From assembly GCA_013176395.1 (NCBI GenBank), contig JABMLP010000006.1, positions 434,001 to 498,000 of the forward strand: a stretch of 64,000 nt of DNA. The letters are read 5' to 3'. The position numbers and the translations under genes were made by a program. How positions within the stretch are numbered: position 1 is the first letter of the stretch; every line of letters starts with the position of its first letter. Positions 1-11,217 of the stretch are shown here, piece after piece. The stretch is from Venturia oleaginea (lineage: Eukaryota; Ascomycota; Dothideomycetes; Venturiales; Venturiaceae). The notes beneath the pieces were generated by a model. The model did not search any database and was not told the origin of the DNA. It saw nothing but the letters and a program-made list of their open reading frames with translations.

Positions 1-705
1 GGCGCCTTTGTCTTTGGCGTCGGAGTCGGAGAGATGGGATAGTCCGGCAACAGGAACAAATTCATACCTCACAAACCTCCTCCTACCCCCCACATCAACA
101 AACCGGAAAGCATTCAGCCCAAAATACCCCTCCATCCCGAAACTAACAGGGAAAGGCTTCGCTGCAGTCACAAATTCCATCGTGTACGGATGACTACTCA
201 AAAACTTCTCAATGGGTGTAGGATATTCCAACCCGGGCGCCTGCGATGCCCCAAACGCTTGGAGGAATTCTCCGAATTCGGCGCCTGTGCGGACGGGGAA
301 GTGGGGGGTCGAATGGGCTACTATATCGGTGTGTTTGCGTTTTCCGGCTGGGGTGGGTGGGTAGTTGAAGCGGAGGGCGAAGCCCTTGGGGGATGAGTTT
401 GGGTCGTTGTCCGGGATGGCGGGGATTCCGGTGCTGGAGGAGAAACGTGCGAGGACGGTTGTTGGGTTAGAGATGTGCCAGGCTTTGCTGAGGGTGCTGG
501 GTGGGGAGGTGGGTGTCCATGTTCCTGTTAGGACGGTGCCTTTTGCGTGGGCTGAGGGCTGTGTTAGTGGAATGGGTACTATTTGTTTGGAAAGGGTAGG
601 TAGCTTACCTGGGCGATAACCTGGTGGTGTACCAAATGCTCCTTTGAGGAGATTTTTGACTTCGTCGGCTTTGGTGACGAGGACTTCATCTGTTGGCATT
701 GGCAT
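1..705 (-). CDS. Catalase-related protein, SrpA-like (partial, 3' end outside window)
   Basis: N-terminal 216 codons of a small haem catalase-like enzyme, predicted to act on hydrogen peroxide or organic peroxides. Two in-frame ATGs lie at 705 and 699; the first is used. Exon 1 is 705-609, the intron 608-553, and exon 2 runs from 552 out of the window. The spliced junction creates RPAHAKGTVLTGTW, which carries the distal catalase His (about residue 34) in the HAKG context. Further on come FALRFNYP, a segment around HFPVRTGAEFGEF, and the SFGMEGYFGLNAFRF block typical of catalase-related (SrpA/KatE-like) proteins. The proximal haem Tyr would lie beyond the edge. No signal peptide is seen, so it is probably cytosolic or peroxisomal. 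Family assignment is confident; the in vivo substrate is not known. Confidence 0.85.
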   Translation of the reverse strand, partial: MPMPTDEVLVTKADEVKNLLKGAFGTPPGYRPGKLPTLSKQIVPIPLTQPSAHAKGTVLTGTWTPTSPPSTLSKAWHISNPTTVLARFSSSTGIPAIPDNDPNSSPKGFALRFNYPPTPAGKRKHTDIVAHSTPHFPVRTGAEFGEFLQAFGASQAPGLEYPTPIEKFLSSHPYTMEFVTAAKPFPVSFGMEGYFGLNAFRFVDVGGRRRFVRYEFVPVAGLSHLSDSDAKDKGA

Positions 706-1302
706 TTCGAAGTATCGAAAAGGAAGAAAGTGCAAGTCAGTGAATGGAGTGATGGTAGTGGTAAGTTTCAAATGCTTGGATACGAATTGCAACACTGACC
801 CAACTCCCGATACTTATGCAATCCCCTCCAAAGCTCCCCTATCGCTCCCTCTTAAACAGCTTGGCCATGATTGGTCAAAGCTTTACAGCTGCCTCATGCT
901 GCCTCATGCACGTCTGCTTATTTAAGCTTACATACTCGCTTCTGGATTTGTCAACACCTTTGCAGCACATCTGATTGAGTAGCCATATTCTTCAGCTGCA
1001 AGATGGCGGGGTCAAGCTCATGAATTCTTGCTTGATGTAGGTGGCAGTTCGAATTTGGAATTGTAGCATTCTCCTTTCGAGGCTGAGGAATTTTAGATGT
1101 TTGCTTAGGCGACGTAGCCTATCATACGGGTTTGATTAGAAGACGAACATGGTACTGCGGTAGCTATTTGTAGGAGGTTGGTCTAGTCTTGTATGATTTA
1201 GTTTCATTCAATTCGTGCTTTTATTGGTACCTCAGCATTGATCTCGCCGATGGCTCGGACATCTAGCACTACCTTTGTGGGCTTCGTATACTGAGAGAAT
1301 AA
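706..1302. other. Intergenic region
   Basis: It lies between the 5' end of the catalase-like gene and the 3' end of the carboxypeptidase gene, both on the minus strand. No plausible gene, RNA or repeat was seen. Confidence 0.5.
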
Positions 1303-3132
1303 TTACAGAGAGTCAATATGACCTAACAGCCACTGTAGGTGACGATAACTACTTCGCGGCTGGAATTGTGGTTGCATATGTCCTATTCAATGGTCAATAT
1401 TCGACATGCCTACATGGAAAGAGAATTCATTACTCACCAGACTGGAATGTTTCCGCCCACATTAAACCACGCTCGTAATGCTGCACGCCCATGATGCCTT
1501 GACCTGGACCATCCAGTCCACCAATTCCAGAAGCCTCAAACGTGGCTTGCCATTGTAAGTCTGGTAAGGCGATGTTAATTGCAGTGGTTGGTGCCGATTG
1601 GAAGCCAAGAGCACCACCCCATGTCATGTTCTGGATGGAGAGCAGAGTCCCATTAGTGATAATCTCAAAGTCGTAGTCACCATTGGCGACTAGGACACGA
1701 TTGGTTGCTTCAATAACCTTCGGGAGGACAGATTGAATGGGGTCGAGACTGGTATCTCCAGTTCCGTAAAGGCCTCCGGCACTTCGCACGAAAACTGGGC
1801 CTGAGCATTCGGACCAGCAGAGATCTTGTGAGACTGTAGGCAAATTAGCGATAAGCCAATACTGACACCTGTTCATAGAAAAATACCGTGAATGGCAGCC
1901 TTGACATCGCTTCGGTTGAAGTATATGCCTCCCATCCCATCATATTGATACTGCAGATCACTTGGGTACGCGAGAGGATCCGAAAGAATTGGACATGTGC
2001 TGGAAATCTCGTATACGTTGAAGCAAGGGTTGGGTCGGAATGCCGATGACCAGGCAAGGTTCCATACATCGCAGCTTTCACTCTGGTTGTTGAATGCTCC
2101 TTCCAACCATGGCTGGACTTCAGCTGGAGGGAATACCATGTATGTGTCGATAAAGTCGGCGTAGCCGCAAGATTCGTGGGCGGATGCCAATTGATCCATG
2201 AATGTCTGGTTGAAATTGAAGAACTTGCTGTACTCCTGTACGTATGGAACGGTGGGAATGGCCTGTCCGGCATACTCGTACTGGCCAATAACGGGATCGT
2301 ACATCAATGCCCCGGCGAGGTCGAAGCTCTCCTTGTCGTTCTCGTCCAACATGGCAGCAGAGACATATGGCACGTAACGTCCGGCGTAGGACTCTCCTGT
2401 CACATAGATCTTGAAGTTCTTGATGACGAAGATATCTAAGAAGTTCTTGAAGAATGCGATGAAGTCGGCGACCGTCTCCTCTTCACTAGTGGCAGTGACA
2501 TTTCCAGTAGAGAAGCCAAGACCAACTGGATATTCAACCCTGGAGTGGTTGTTAGATTCATCACTATATAAATTAGCGAAAAGAGTGAGGGTACCAAAGC
2601 ACATTTGTCAAATTGACCCAGCTATACATATTCTTCGTGACGGAATATTGACCCCATCCCCAAATAAAGCGCCCATTCTCCTGCAGAAAAGCTTCCAGAG
2701 AAGAGCATCCCGGACCTCCATTAAACCAGATGAGCCACCTCATCAACTGGATCACTTATTGTAGGCTCGTAGACGAAGAACATGTTTCGGGACGTGTCGT
2801 TTCCAATGGGAATCTGGCCAGCGTACTGAAGCCTTCATCAGTCTATTGTTCCCATTTTTCAAAGAAGATAGGCATACCATTTCTCCAAGGTCGAAGTCAA
2901 TCTCCGGCAGAGAATCAACAGCATACGCCTGACTCTTGTCGTTTAAGAATCGCCATGTTGAGTTGTCGCGCCTCTCCAAAGGCGAAGGCCTCACTGGAGT
3001 CATCATCTCGGATCGTCTCTGTCGAGAGCTTCGAGCTCTCTCGTCCATGGTTTCACGAGCGATAGAGAGCCCATTGAGCAGCGCGAAAACGCATGCTACA
3101 AGGGCAACAAGGCGCGACATTGAATGAAGCAT
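1303..3132 (-). CDS. Secreted serine carboxypeptidase (peptidase S10), probable frameshift
   Basis: Extracellular or vacuolar exopeptidase that removes C-terminal residues at acidic pH. Exons: 3132-2878, 2825-2595, 2539-1887, 1824-1438, 1382-1303; the introns are 52, 55, 62 and 55 nt with GT-AG ends. The N-terminus [17 protein letters not shown] looks like a signal peptide, followed by a basic propeptide. S10 hallmarks appear in order: oxyanion motif FNGGPGCSS, catalytic Ser in GESYAGR, catalytic Asp in NGDYDF, and catalytic His in GHMQPQ near the C-terminus. Several N-x-S/T sites fit secretion. Oddity: exon 2 reads into a TAA just before FNGGPGCSS. Removing one base near 2731-2745 restores the family pattern (DEV followed by LIWFNGG), and no acceptable GT-AG intron solves it. 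It is either a recent frameshift or a sequence error; the rest of the coding frame looks intact. Confidence 0.82.
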
Positions 3133-3375
3133 TCAGCTTGTAGCTTGTACACGTCAAGCTGTTCACAAAACGTCAGATGGAAACAAAACAAAGCGACCAT
3201 AGAGCTTCGAAGCTCTTGAATAGCTTGATGCCAGCCCCAGCGCCAGCCCACAGCAAGAATTGCCTATCTCATCAGCATAGGTGATTGGTTCTTTGGAGGA
3301 GTGAGAGCCGGCCATGGGCCAGAAAGAGGGAGGTGATAACAGCCGGGCTCGTGGTACGGTTACGATACTCCACAA

Positions 3376-3538
3376 GCAGGCAGATCTACAGAGACATGTC
3401 CGACCTACCAATCATACCGAGTCTCTATTGCGGCTCATCCGGGAATTAGGGCCATAGCAGGCACATCTACAGAGACATGTCCGACCTACCAATCATACCG
3501 GGTGTCTCGAGTGCGGCTCATCCGGAAACTAGAGCCGC
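3376..3538. repeat. Two-copy tandem duplication, period 81 bp
   Basis: Copy 1 starts at 3376 (GCAGGCAGATCTACAGAG) and copy 2 at 3457 (GCAGGCACATCTACAGAG). The copies differ by scattered substitutions, so the duplication is not brand new. It lies in the 3133-3675 gap between the carboxypeptidase start and the HIS6 stop, which otherwise holds nothing I recognise. Confidence 0.8.
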
Positions 3539-3675
3539 AATAGGAAGGTGGCGAGGCCGCCCCCACCTACATAATCACAATTACCATCAAAACAGAACTT
3601 ATGTCATTTGAGCTCTGTTGGGTCTTGTGCTAACCAACACAGTTACCTCTCAAATCTATCGCACGCAAAGCTGGC

Positions 3676-4794
3676 TCATAAATTGGTTGAAGCAGAAAAA
3701 GCAAGCTCCTTCGCAGCCTCCCTCAATGTCCTTAATTGCTCCGATGTCGCGGGACTTGGCGTCTTGTGGTCGTCATTCCACTCGACGCACTTTGAGAACT
3801 CGAGAGAACCTCCAAAGATGTCTAATGCACTTCCGATGGTCAGATCTACCTTTCCTTGGCTGAGCTTCATGACTCTGTCCAAATCAGACATGTCCTTCGC
3901 ACCTCCGGCGTAAGTAACAGGAATTGAGCACCAGATACCGAGTTTCTCCACAAGTTCTTCGTCGATACCCTTTTGAAGACCTTCATTATCGGCCGCATGG
4001 ACGAGGAATTCGCTGCAGTACTTTTCGAGAAGCTTGATATTCTCTGTGCGCTGTCAGTGTCCAAAACAAGAAGAGTTTGCACAATGGCACAGCGGTCTCA
4101 TCGATTCATGCTCGCTTCAGCTCGTGGATAATGACTTCGATGACTTGGAAGCATTACAAAAAGTGGGTAGTTTCTTGGCAGACACGAATGTAAAGGGACA
4201 TACCCTCGGTGACCTCGAAGTCAGTCATAGTCTGCCACTTGTCCATGGCCACAAACCAAGTGCCGAGGGATCTTCGACAACTGAGGTCAATGACAAGATC
4301 ATCTTTGCCGTTCCTGAGAGCCTTGAGCAGTAGTTCCAATCGAGGTTGCGAGAATGAGCCTTCTGGAAAGATATGCGACGTGACAATGACCTGATAACTC
4401 GGTTAGTAAAGGACTTTTCAGAGACAGCCGAAAGACGCTTGGAATAGTGTATCAAGACAGAGGGATGTACAAATCGAGAGACTGAGGTGCTCACCTTGGC
4501 TGCCCCCCACTCAATCCACTCGGCGGCATTACGGTCGTTGATACCTCCTCCAAGTTGCAACAAAGCAGGATAGTCGGCGAGAGTCTTTTTGGCAACTTCT
4601 CCACATGCAGGTCCAAGCATGATCATGTGAGCTCCTGTGAGTCCGTTGTCCTGGTAGAGCTCGGCAAAGTAGCTGGCCGGGTGCTCCGAGACATGATTCT
4701 CCTTCAAGTCACTGGCCTTTGTAGTCAATGTTCCTCCGACGATTTGTTTGACCTTGCCTTGGTGTAGGTCGATGCAGGGGCGGAACTTGGTCAT
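3676..4794 (-). CDS. HIS6: Phosphoribosylformimino-AICAR isomerase (HisA/HIS6)
   Basis: Fourth step of histidine biosynthesis: an Amadori isomerisation of ProFAR to PRFAR, cytosolic. Exons: 4794-4495, 4390-4204, 4043-3676, giving 284 residues (yeast His6 is 261). Introns are 104 and 160 nt; the splice junctions read WGAAK/VIVTSH and [12 protein letters not shown]. The N-terminus [21 protein letters not shown] carries the conserved Asp and phosphate-binding start of the TIM barrel. [43 protein letters not shown] and [12 protein letters not shown] are the expected barrel loops. All parts are intact and the start codon opens directly into the conserved first strand. Confidence 0.95.
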
Positions 4795-5706
4795 GATACT
4801 CTCGAGAGGTGGGAGTAGAAGATGGATCTTGATACGCTGGCTATTGGGGCGTTGTGAGTTGGTCTATGTGAATTGAAGAAGAAATTGTTGATCAGTCACG
4901 GCATCCAGGACCCGATCTCGCAGATAGGACTAGAACTGTCAGGAACGAACAGAACGGAGAAAGAGCCATGGCAACATCATGCGCTCCCAAGTCTCAGGTC
5001 TTTCCAAGTTGCAGATGGCCATGAAGATGCAGCTCGAGGCGGAACCGAGCTGCCGTCGAGATGACCCGGCGTAGATCTGAGACCGACAAGAATGTGATGG
5101 GGCATATCTCAGAATGGTAGGCTCCAGTCACTACATCGGTATCGGTCATCCTCAATGCCTCTATACATAGTACTGTTACTACGTAGATAGTCTCGCCCGG
5201 AATAATGGTAGACATGACAGAAAAGATTGCTGATCTTCATTTTCAACTCAAATACTGACTGATTAATGCGGTACGGATTAGCCGATTGATCATCGGTATA
5301 CTGTGCTAAGTATATTATCCATCAATCTCAAGTTTCAACAATATCATCATCTCCAGTGGATCGTACTACGTATGGTGTTATACGATTCTGGTTTTGAGAC
5401 GATCCCGTGCAGGGCTGGCTGGCAATGTGCCCTCTGAGCTCGGTTTGTGGCGGCTACAAGACCAATGCCGTCTTTCTTTCGAGCCTTGGGCTTTCTGCAC
5501 CACACATCTTCTCAATATCAAATTCCAACTCATCGAGGTTTCAAAGACAGCAACGCCGTGGTTACGACTACAATAGGAGTAGGTTACCATGTGAAAGCAG
5601 CGATCGGCGGCGCCACGCACTGATCTATTTTTGCTAGGGCAACATGCTATCTGACTGGGCGCAGCGTGCAGCGTGCATTCTCCATCTTTAATTATTTTCC
5701 CAATCA

Positions 5707-5743
5707 CTGACTGACTCTGACTGACTCTGACTGACTCTGACTG
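5707..5743. repeat. CTGACTGACT microsatellite
   Basis: Short tandem repeat of a 10-base unit (CTGACTGACT), a bit under four copies, in the promoter-side gap upstream of the acyltransferase gene. Confidence 0.85.
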
Positions 5744-5986
5744 CCCGCCCAGCTTTCCTCCAAGCTCTAAGGCCCTGGCCGACCAACGAAAGACACTTTC
5801 TTTTAAATACCCATGCCGATTTCCAGCATGCATCTAGAAACGTCGCGGCTCAGGCCCGCCATCCGCCACTGGGCCTGTGTTTTGCCTGCTTCACTGTTCA
5901 ATAAGACAGCTGGCTGATCGCGTCTCCTGAGCGACATGAGGGTTTCCTCCTTTCCATCATACATTCCCCCCAAGGCCTACTGCCTA

Positions 5987-6035
5987 CTCTTCTTCTTTCT
6001 TCTTCTTTCTTCTTCTTTTTTCTTCTTTCTTCTTC
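5987..6035 (+). promoter_or_regulatory. CT-rich tract upstream of the acyltransferase start
   Basis: Almost pure pyrimidine run built from CTT/CTTT repeats, ending 57 nt before the ATG at 6092. CT-rich tracts near transcription starts are common in filamentous fungal promoters. The role here is inferred only from position and composition. Confidence 0.5.
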
Positions 6036-6091
6036 ATGTTTTCTGCGCTTCTGTAGTGTGCGCGACGTTTTTCTGATTCCCAAGGCCCGTC

Positions 6092-7595
6092 ATGAGCCGG
6101 CCTGATCTGACCGTACCCTCGCAACGCGACACGCGATGGGCTGATGTTTGTGGCACTATCTCTATTCCGTGGACATCAAGACTAATTCTCATTTATAGGG
6201 GCTACGAGGAATTGCTTGCATATTTGTCGTCACTTCACACCTGTCTTTGGGCTACGCAGAATGGCTCACCGGACCGCTGCGCAGAGAACACGATCTCCCA
6301 GCGTTCTACAACCTGCCATTCATCAGAATATTTTCCGAAGGTCGTCCTTGGGTGTGCATGTTTTTGCTTCTCACCGGCTTCGTCAACGCACTCAAGCCCA
6401 TCAAATTAGCCCGCGCAGGCCGTGTGGATACTGCGCTTGAAAGCTTGGCCAGTTCTTGTTTTCGCCGCACGAGTCGACTGGTGCTCCCTTGTACTATTGC
6501 GACTGTCTTTGCATGGATTATGGGTGAGGTCGGAGGTTATCGAATTGGTTCCATGATTGATGGCTGGATGAGCAACACAAGCCCGTTGCCATCGGAATCA
6601 ATGTCTGCTGCTATTCGTAACTTGCTCAAGGCCATACTCGATACTTGGAGGGGCGTAAACCCCATAGACAAGAATCAGTGGGTGGTGCCGGTGATTTTGA
6701 AGGGCTCATTGCTGCTCTATGTCGCACTTCTGGCCTTGGTCCGTGCGACACCTGGTTATCGAATGCTTTGTTTTGGCGCTCTTTTTGCATACTCTTGGGT
6801 CAACAACGATAGTAAGTCGATGGTCTGAACCCGGGATTTGGCCAAGTCTAACACAATTCAGCAATGTCGGGCATACCGATATACGGTGGTGCTATTCTCG
6901 CCGAACTCTCCATGGACCTCAAAGTTCTCAAATTCGCATCTTCGCGCAAGGTCACGAGTCGTTCTTTGCCTTTCATCATGCTAATCTTGGGCCTGTACAT
7001 ATACAGCTTTCCCTCCATCAGGCCAGAGTGGGCAGGCTGGTCACAGACTCTCGCCCAGATCGGTCACACTATCTTTCCCCAAGGAGGCGATATTTGGGTC
7101 GCCTGGTCCACGACAGGATCACTATTCCTCCTCGCAGGCATCATTCTTTCAGAATCATTGCAACGATTCCTATCACATCCCGTATTTTCCTACCTCGGCG
7201 CCCACAGCTTCCCAATCTACCTCATCCACGGCCCACTCCTCCGATCATTCCTCAACTGGATGCTCTACCTCTTCATAGCACCAGAATGGCACGAGGAGAA
7301 AAACGGAGACGTCGTTACCAAAGTGTTTGCGAAATACCATCTCCCGCCAGCATGGAGGTTCGTCGTCGCCCTGCCTATTTTCTTTGCTGTCCTATTATGG
7401 TTGGCCCAGTTGTGGACGGCGAAGATTGAGCCTCAGTGCGGGAGACTCACAAAATGGATGGAGGATACGGTTTGTGGAAGCGATCCCGAGACGCCGACGT
7501 ACCAGATGACTCTTGGGGAGTTTGCGAAAACAACGTCTTCAGGGAGTAGCCAGTCTAGCACTCGGACGTTGAATGATGAGGTTTTGCCGCGATGA
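6092..7595 (+). CDS. Acyltransferase-3 family integral membrane protein
   Basis: Predicted O-acyltransferase of the acyltransferase_3 (Acyl_transf_3) family, 466 residues, with about ten hydrophobic segments spread along its length. Exons: 6092-6145, 6199-6811, 6862-7595; introns of 53 and 50 nt. The first splice joins RWAD to GLRGIACIFVVTSHL, giving the family's near-invariant DGLRGIA...H start, with the catalytic-type His in the first membrane helix. Further family signals are RPWVCMFLLLTGFV, FRRTSRLVLP, and near the C-terminus YLGAHSFPIYLIHGPLL. A short polar tail rich in Ser/Thr ends the protein. The substrate (sugar, lipid or secondary metabolite) cannot be told from sequence. Confidence 0.88.
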
Positions 7596-8237
7596 GGGTG
7601 GAAGTCATGGGAAATGTTGGAACATTTCGAGGGAATTCTAGTGTGCACGGCTGTATTCTTTTGGTATCACCACGTCACCGCTGAGCTTGTAGATTCTCTG
7701 ATTCACAATTGAGGCAAAAGCCAGGGATTTCTTCTGCGTTGCCAAACCGTGGCTCCGCGAAGGGAGGGAAGGGCTCACGGTGCAGCAGAGATACACAGGG
7801 TGGTTAAAAGACGATAAGAAAATGGAGAAGCCTCACATGCGGCAATATCGAACATGACTCAATTCACCGTAGATCCCTGTATAATACACACCTTGTTTTC
7901 CTCTCTTCCCCTTTCGATTAGTATTCTCTTGCTACCCAGTTCACCATCTGCCTCCGCACATTATTCCAGTCAAATCACGGGCTTAGCTCACCGCCTCCAT
8001 TTCTGTATTACTCGTACTCGACCTCTCCATCTCTCCATCGCTTCATGCCGACATCCTTGGTGTCGAGCATATATCAACGCAAATCCGATGTGGTATAATG
8101 ATCATCATTACCCGCTCTCAAACATGCGAGTGCTGTATGTGCCGGGTAGACCCGGGCTCAATTCGCGGCATCGGAAGTTGTCCATTTTTTGTTTGGCTGA
8201 CATACAAGTAAGAGTTATAATCAGATAGGGCCAACGG
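7596..8237. other. Intergenic region before transposon A
   Basis: 3' flank of the acyltransferase gene up to the TA at the left end of element A. Nothing gene-like was seen. Confidence 0.45.
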
Positions 8238-8313
8238 TAACGTGTTTCACAAGCTAGCTGGCCACTCCGCCCATGCGTCGCGTTCACCGTAGTTATTTTC
8301 ATTTTTATCAACA

Positions 8314-9237
8314 ATGCCTCCATTGTACGACCTTCAAAAAGAAGGAAGAATTTCTTTAGCTATTCAAGCCTTAGTAGCTATTCAAGCCTTAGAACAAGGC
8401 CAGATCAAGAGCGTACAAACTGCAGCTCAGTTATATAATATGCCTCGATCTACACTTCAGACTCGCTACAACGGCACACTCTTTCGACACGATTCACATC
8501 GTACAACGCAAAAACTTAGCCCTCTTGAAGAGGATATCCTTGTTCAACATATTCTTGATCTAGATGATCAAGAATTCTCCCCCCGGATATCTATTGTACG
8601 AGAGATTGCAGATCTCATCCTCGAGAACCGCGGCGCGTCTCCTCCCCAAACAGTCGGCAAGAACTAGGCTTCAAACTTCGTCAACCGCCACGACTCACTT
8701 CGTACGATGTACAACCGAAAGTACGATTGCCAGCGCGCGAAATGTGAGGATCCAGTACTTATCCAGGGCTGGTTTAACCTTGTACGAAACCTAATCACTA
8801 AATACGGTATCCTCAACGAAGACATCTACAACTTTGACGAGACTGGCTTTCAAATTGGAGTAATTTCAACCTCAAAAGTGGTTACAAGAGCTGAGAGAAA
8901 AAGTCGCCGGAATATAAAACAGCCAGGCAATCGGGAATGGGGTGCCGTACACGAACGGGCAATTTTGCAAGTCGAGAACGCAGCACTTCGGGTTGAAAAT
9001 GAAGGCCAAAAACAAAAGCGAGTAAAGCGTCGAACAAGGATCCAAATAGGAGGTACTTTAACTATCAGTGAGGGTCAGGATAGGGTACGCGAGCGTGAAT
9101 TGGAGCAGCAAATCTAGGTTGAAGTGCAGCAAGGCGGTTCTCGTACGATACAGTTGCAGCCAAAAACGCGTGCTCCACGAACGTGTAATTTATGTGCATA
9201 GCTTGAACACACTGGTCGTACATGTTTACAGCGATAG
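8314..9237 (+). pseudogene. Broken pogo/Fot1-like transposase of element A
   Basis: One reading frame runs from ATG 8314 to TAG 9235-9237 with three premature in-frame stops, all TAG, at 8665, 9115 and 9199. The N-terminal psq/CENP-B-type helix-turn-helix region is recognisable (TAAQLYNMPRSTLQTRYNG), as is the first catalytic Asp (YNFDETGFQIG). Immediately after QPGNREWG the frame jumps to the C-terminal coiled region (AILQVENAALRVENEG). About 250 codons with the other two catalytic Asp are therefore missing compared with element C. The end holds a zinc-knuckle relic C-x2-C-x4-H-x4-C, itself interrupted by a TAG. An 18-bp duplication near 8360-8395 repeats IQAL. It cannot encode active transposase. 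Confidence 0.85.
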
Positions 9238-9280
9238 ATTTCAGCTTAGACAGTTATTTAATTCATAATATGTTGCGATA

Positions 9281-11125
9281 TAACGTGTTCCACCACCGAG
9301 CTGGTCAACCCACCGAGCTGGTCAAAAAGGCTTGGCACGACCAACTCATGTTACGACTCTTCAATTTAATGGCTATTAACAATAGATTCTAAGTCCGTCG
9401 TGCTGCTATCTGATTAAGATGATATCTCTATATTTCTTTTACAAGTTCGCGCATTATGCCCAGTTGCGCCGCAGTTCCTACAGCGCCGTTGAGTTGGTCG
9501 GGCTATTTCTTGACCACCACTACCACGAGCCTTCTTTGATCCCTGAGGCGCGACAGACGCCTCGGCAGCTACCTGCGCTGCTACAGTCCCATACTCTATA
9601 GTACCACCTTGCTGGATCCACTTCCTTTTGCGCCATTTTCGCTTCGTCATTACTGCCAATTGCTCTTCAAGCTCGCGGTTGCGCGCAACAAGTAGAGCGT
9701 TTTGGTGTAGCATCAATTCAGCGCCCTTGACAAGCTGGGAAAAGCCTGCCTGCGCAGTAACTGGTGACCGAGTAAAGGACTCGCTTACGAGCTTGGATTG
9801 GGATCCAATTTCAAGAGTATTGCTTGGAGTCTTCGACTGCCACGGCGTCTCTTGCGGTGGGGGTGCTGGTGGGGTACGTAGCCGTACTTCAAGGCGATCC
9901 AATACCACCTCCGCGTTGATAGGGACTAGCCCTACCTCAAAAGCCTTTCGACAGTTCTCTCCTGTAAACACGTCGAAAAACGCGTCTTTGAAGGCTGGGA
10001 GGAAGCCTTCTTTGTTGATATGGTAGACGCGTCGGCGTGCCAATTCTCGAACTCGTTGAGAGTACTTGCACTTCAACGGCAAGAAGCAGACCACATCAAG
10101 CGGCTGGAGGATATGCGATGAATGAGGTGGCATATAGAGCGTTATGATCTTATGTTCGAGGCAGTAGTCCTTGAAATCCTGGTTGAGATGGCTCTCATGG
10201 CCGTCCAAGATGAGCAGCCTATACCCCCCACTTGACGCGCCTTTGTATACGCGTCAAAGTGCTTCAACCACTCAAGACCAAGCGCGTTGTTTGTCCAGCC
10301 GTTCTCAGAGACCGAGAGCTTCCAATTCCGTGGTATATCTGCCTCCTCATACCACGCAGAGATGTGAAGGCGTCCTTTGTAGATAATGAATGGCGGGGTC
10401 GCATACCCAGCGGCGCAGATACTCTGGATAACTGTAACCCACTCGCGATCGCCTGGCTGGATCAAATTAGGCCGTGTACGTCTTTCAGAAGCTGTGACGA
10501 CCTTCATTGACCCAATAACGCCCATCTGGAAGCCAATCTCGTCAAAGTTGTGCGTATCCTCGTCGTGGATGCCGTACTTTGCCTTAGTGTCTGCAACGAG
10601 CTTGAACCACGCGCCAATAATCTCTGGATCTTCCTGTAGTATCCTCTGCCTATCCTTGGCTCGGTTGAAGGCCATCTTGAGCTCACCTGAGCGCGTAACG
10701 AACCTCTTAGCCCCATTTTTGCCCACTGGCTCTCCACCGCGTACACCTACTAGTTTATCCGCCATATCTGCCACCTCACACAGCCGGGGCGCGAATCCTC
10801 GCGAATCGAGGTCGAGGATGTATTGGACAATTGTCTGCTCTTCAGTCGTAGTGAGCTTGTGTTGGGCGTTGCGAGTATCTAGGCGATACGTGATTCCGTT
10901 GTATCGGCTAGTCAATGTTGAAGGAGGTACATCAAACGCTTCAGCAGCGCGCCGGAGGCTTCGGAATTGGTGTTATAGGCAGAAAGGGCAAGCTGAATTC
11001 TGCCTTCTCTGTTAGATAATTGCGCATTTTCTTGTTGAGACATATCGTGTTAATGAGAGAGTTGGTCGTCTTGACAGAAACTGACCAGCTCGGTGGGTTG
11101 ACCAGCTCGGTGGTGGAACACGTTA
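9281..11125 (-). mobile_element. Transposon B, pogo/Fot1-like, nested in element A
   Basis: TA target duplication at 9281-9282 and 11124-11125. Perfect 42-bp terminal inverted repeats lie at 9283-9324 and 11082-11123, starting ACGTGTTCCACCACCGAGCT. Each repeat contains two direct copies of CACCGAGCTGGTCA, likely transposase binding sites (inference). The element is 1.84 kb, the usual size for the family. Its insertion inside A shows that B arrived later. Confidence 0.92.
9414..11043 (-). pseudogene. Frameshifted pogo/Fot1-like transposase of element B
   Basis: ATG at 11043-11041 starts MSQQENAQLSNREGRIQLAL. A frameshift near 10965-10975 breaks the helix-turn-helix region (the frame moves to SLRRAAEAFDVPPSTLTSRY). 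A second break near 10220 coincides with a one-base deletion relative to element D in a C-rich run. Catalytic Asp motifs are still readable: HNFDEIGFQMG, ILDGHESH and SSHILQPLDVVCF. The C-terminus has a basic stretch and a zinc knuckle CRNCGATGHNARTC. The sequence from about 9330 to 10830 closely matches element D; the N-terminal part does not. Confidence 0.88.
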
Positions 11126-11217
11126 ATACTATGTTACGTCAAGGATTTTTGTGCGGGTGGAGTGGCCAGCTAGCTTGTGAAACACGTTAGGAAAAGATGA
11201 GAGGATTAACGTACGTA

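Larger units (their letters stand above)
4795..6091. other. Intergenic region, divergent promoter area
   Basis: It separates the HIS6 start (minus) from the acyltransferase start (plus), so it should hold both promoters. It contains a CTGA microsatellite and a long CT-rich tract, listed separately. No convincing gene was seen. Confidence 0.5.
8238..11189 (+). mobile_element. Transposon A, pogo/Fot1-like, interrupted by element B
   Basis: Bounded by TA at 8238-8239 and 11188-11189, the target duplication expected of Tc1/mariner/pogo elements. Perfect 29-bp terminal inverted repeats lie at 8240-8268 and 11159-11187, starting ACGTGTTTCACAAGCTAGCT, followed by one mismatch and three more matching bases. 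Element B (9281-11125) sits inside near the right end. Without B the element would be about 1.1 kb, short for the family, because the transposase core is deleted. Its gene is described separately. Confidence 0.88.

Noticed and set aside
5378..5833. 151-codon minus-strand frame in the HIS6/acyltransferase gap
   Set aside because: Low-complexity part from the CTGA microsatellite, no motif, no credible splice partners.
9628..10026. Plus-strand frame inside element B
   Set aside because: Antisense of the transposase; the same shadow occurs in element D.
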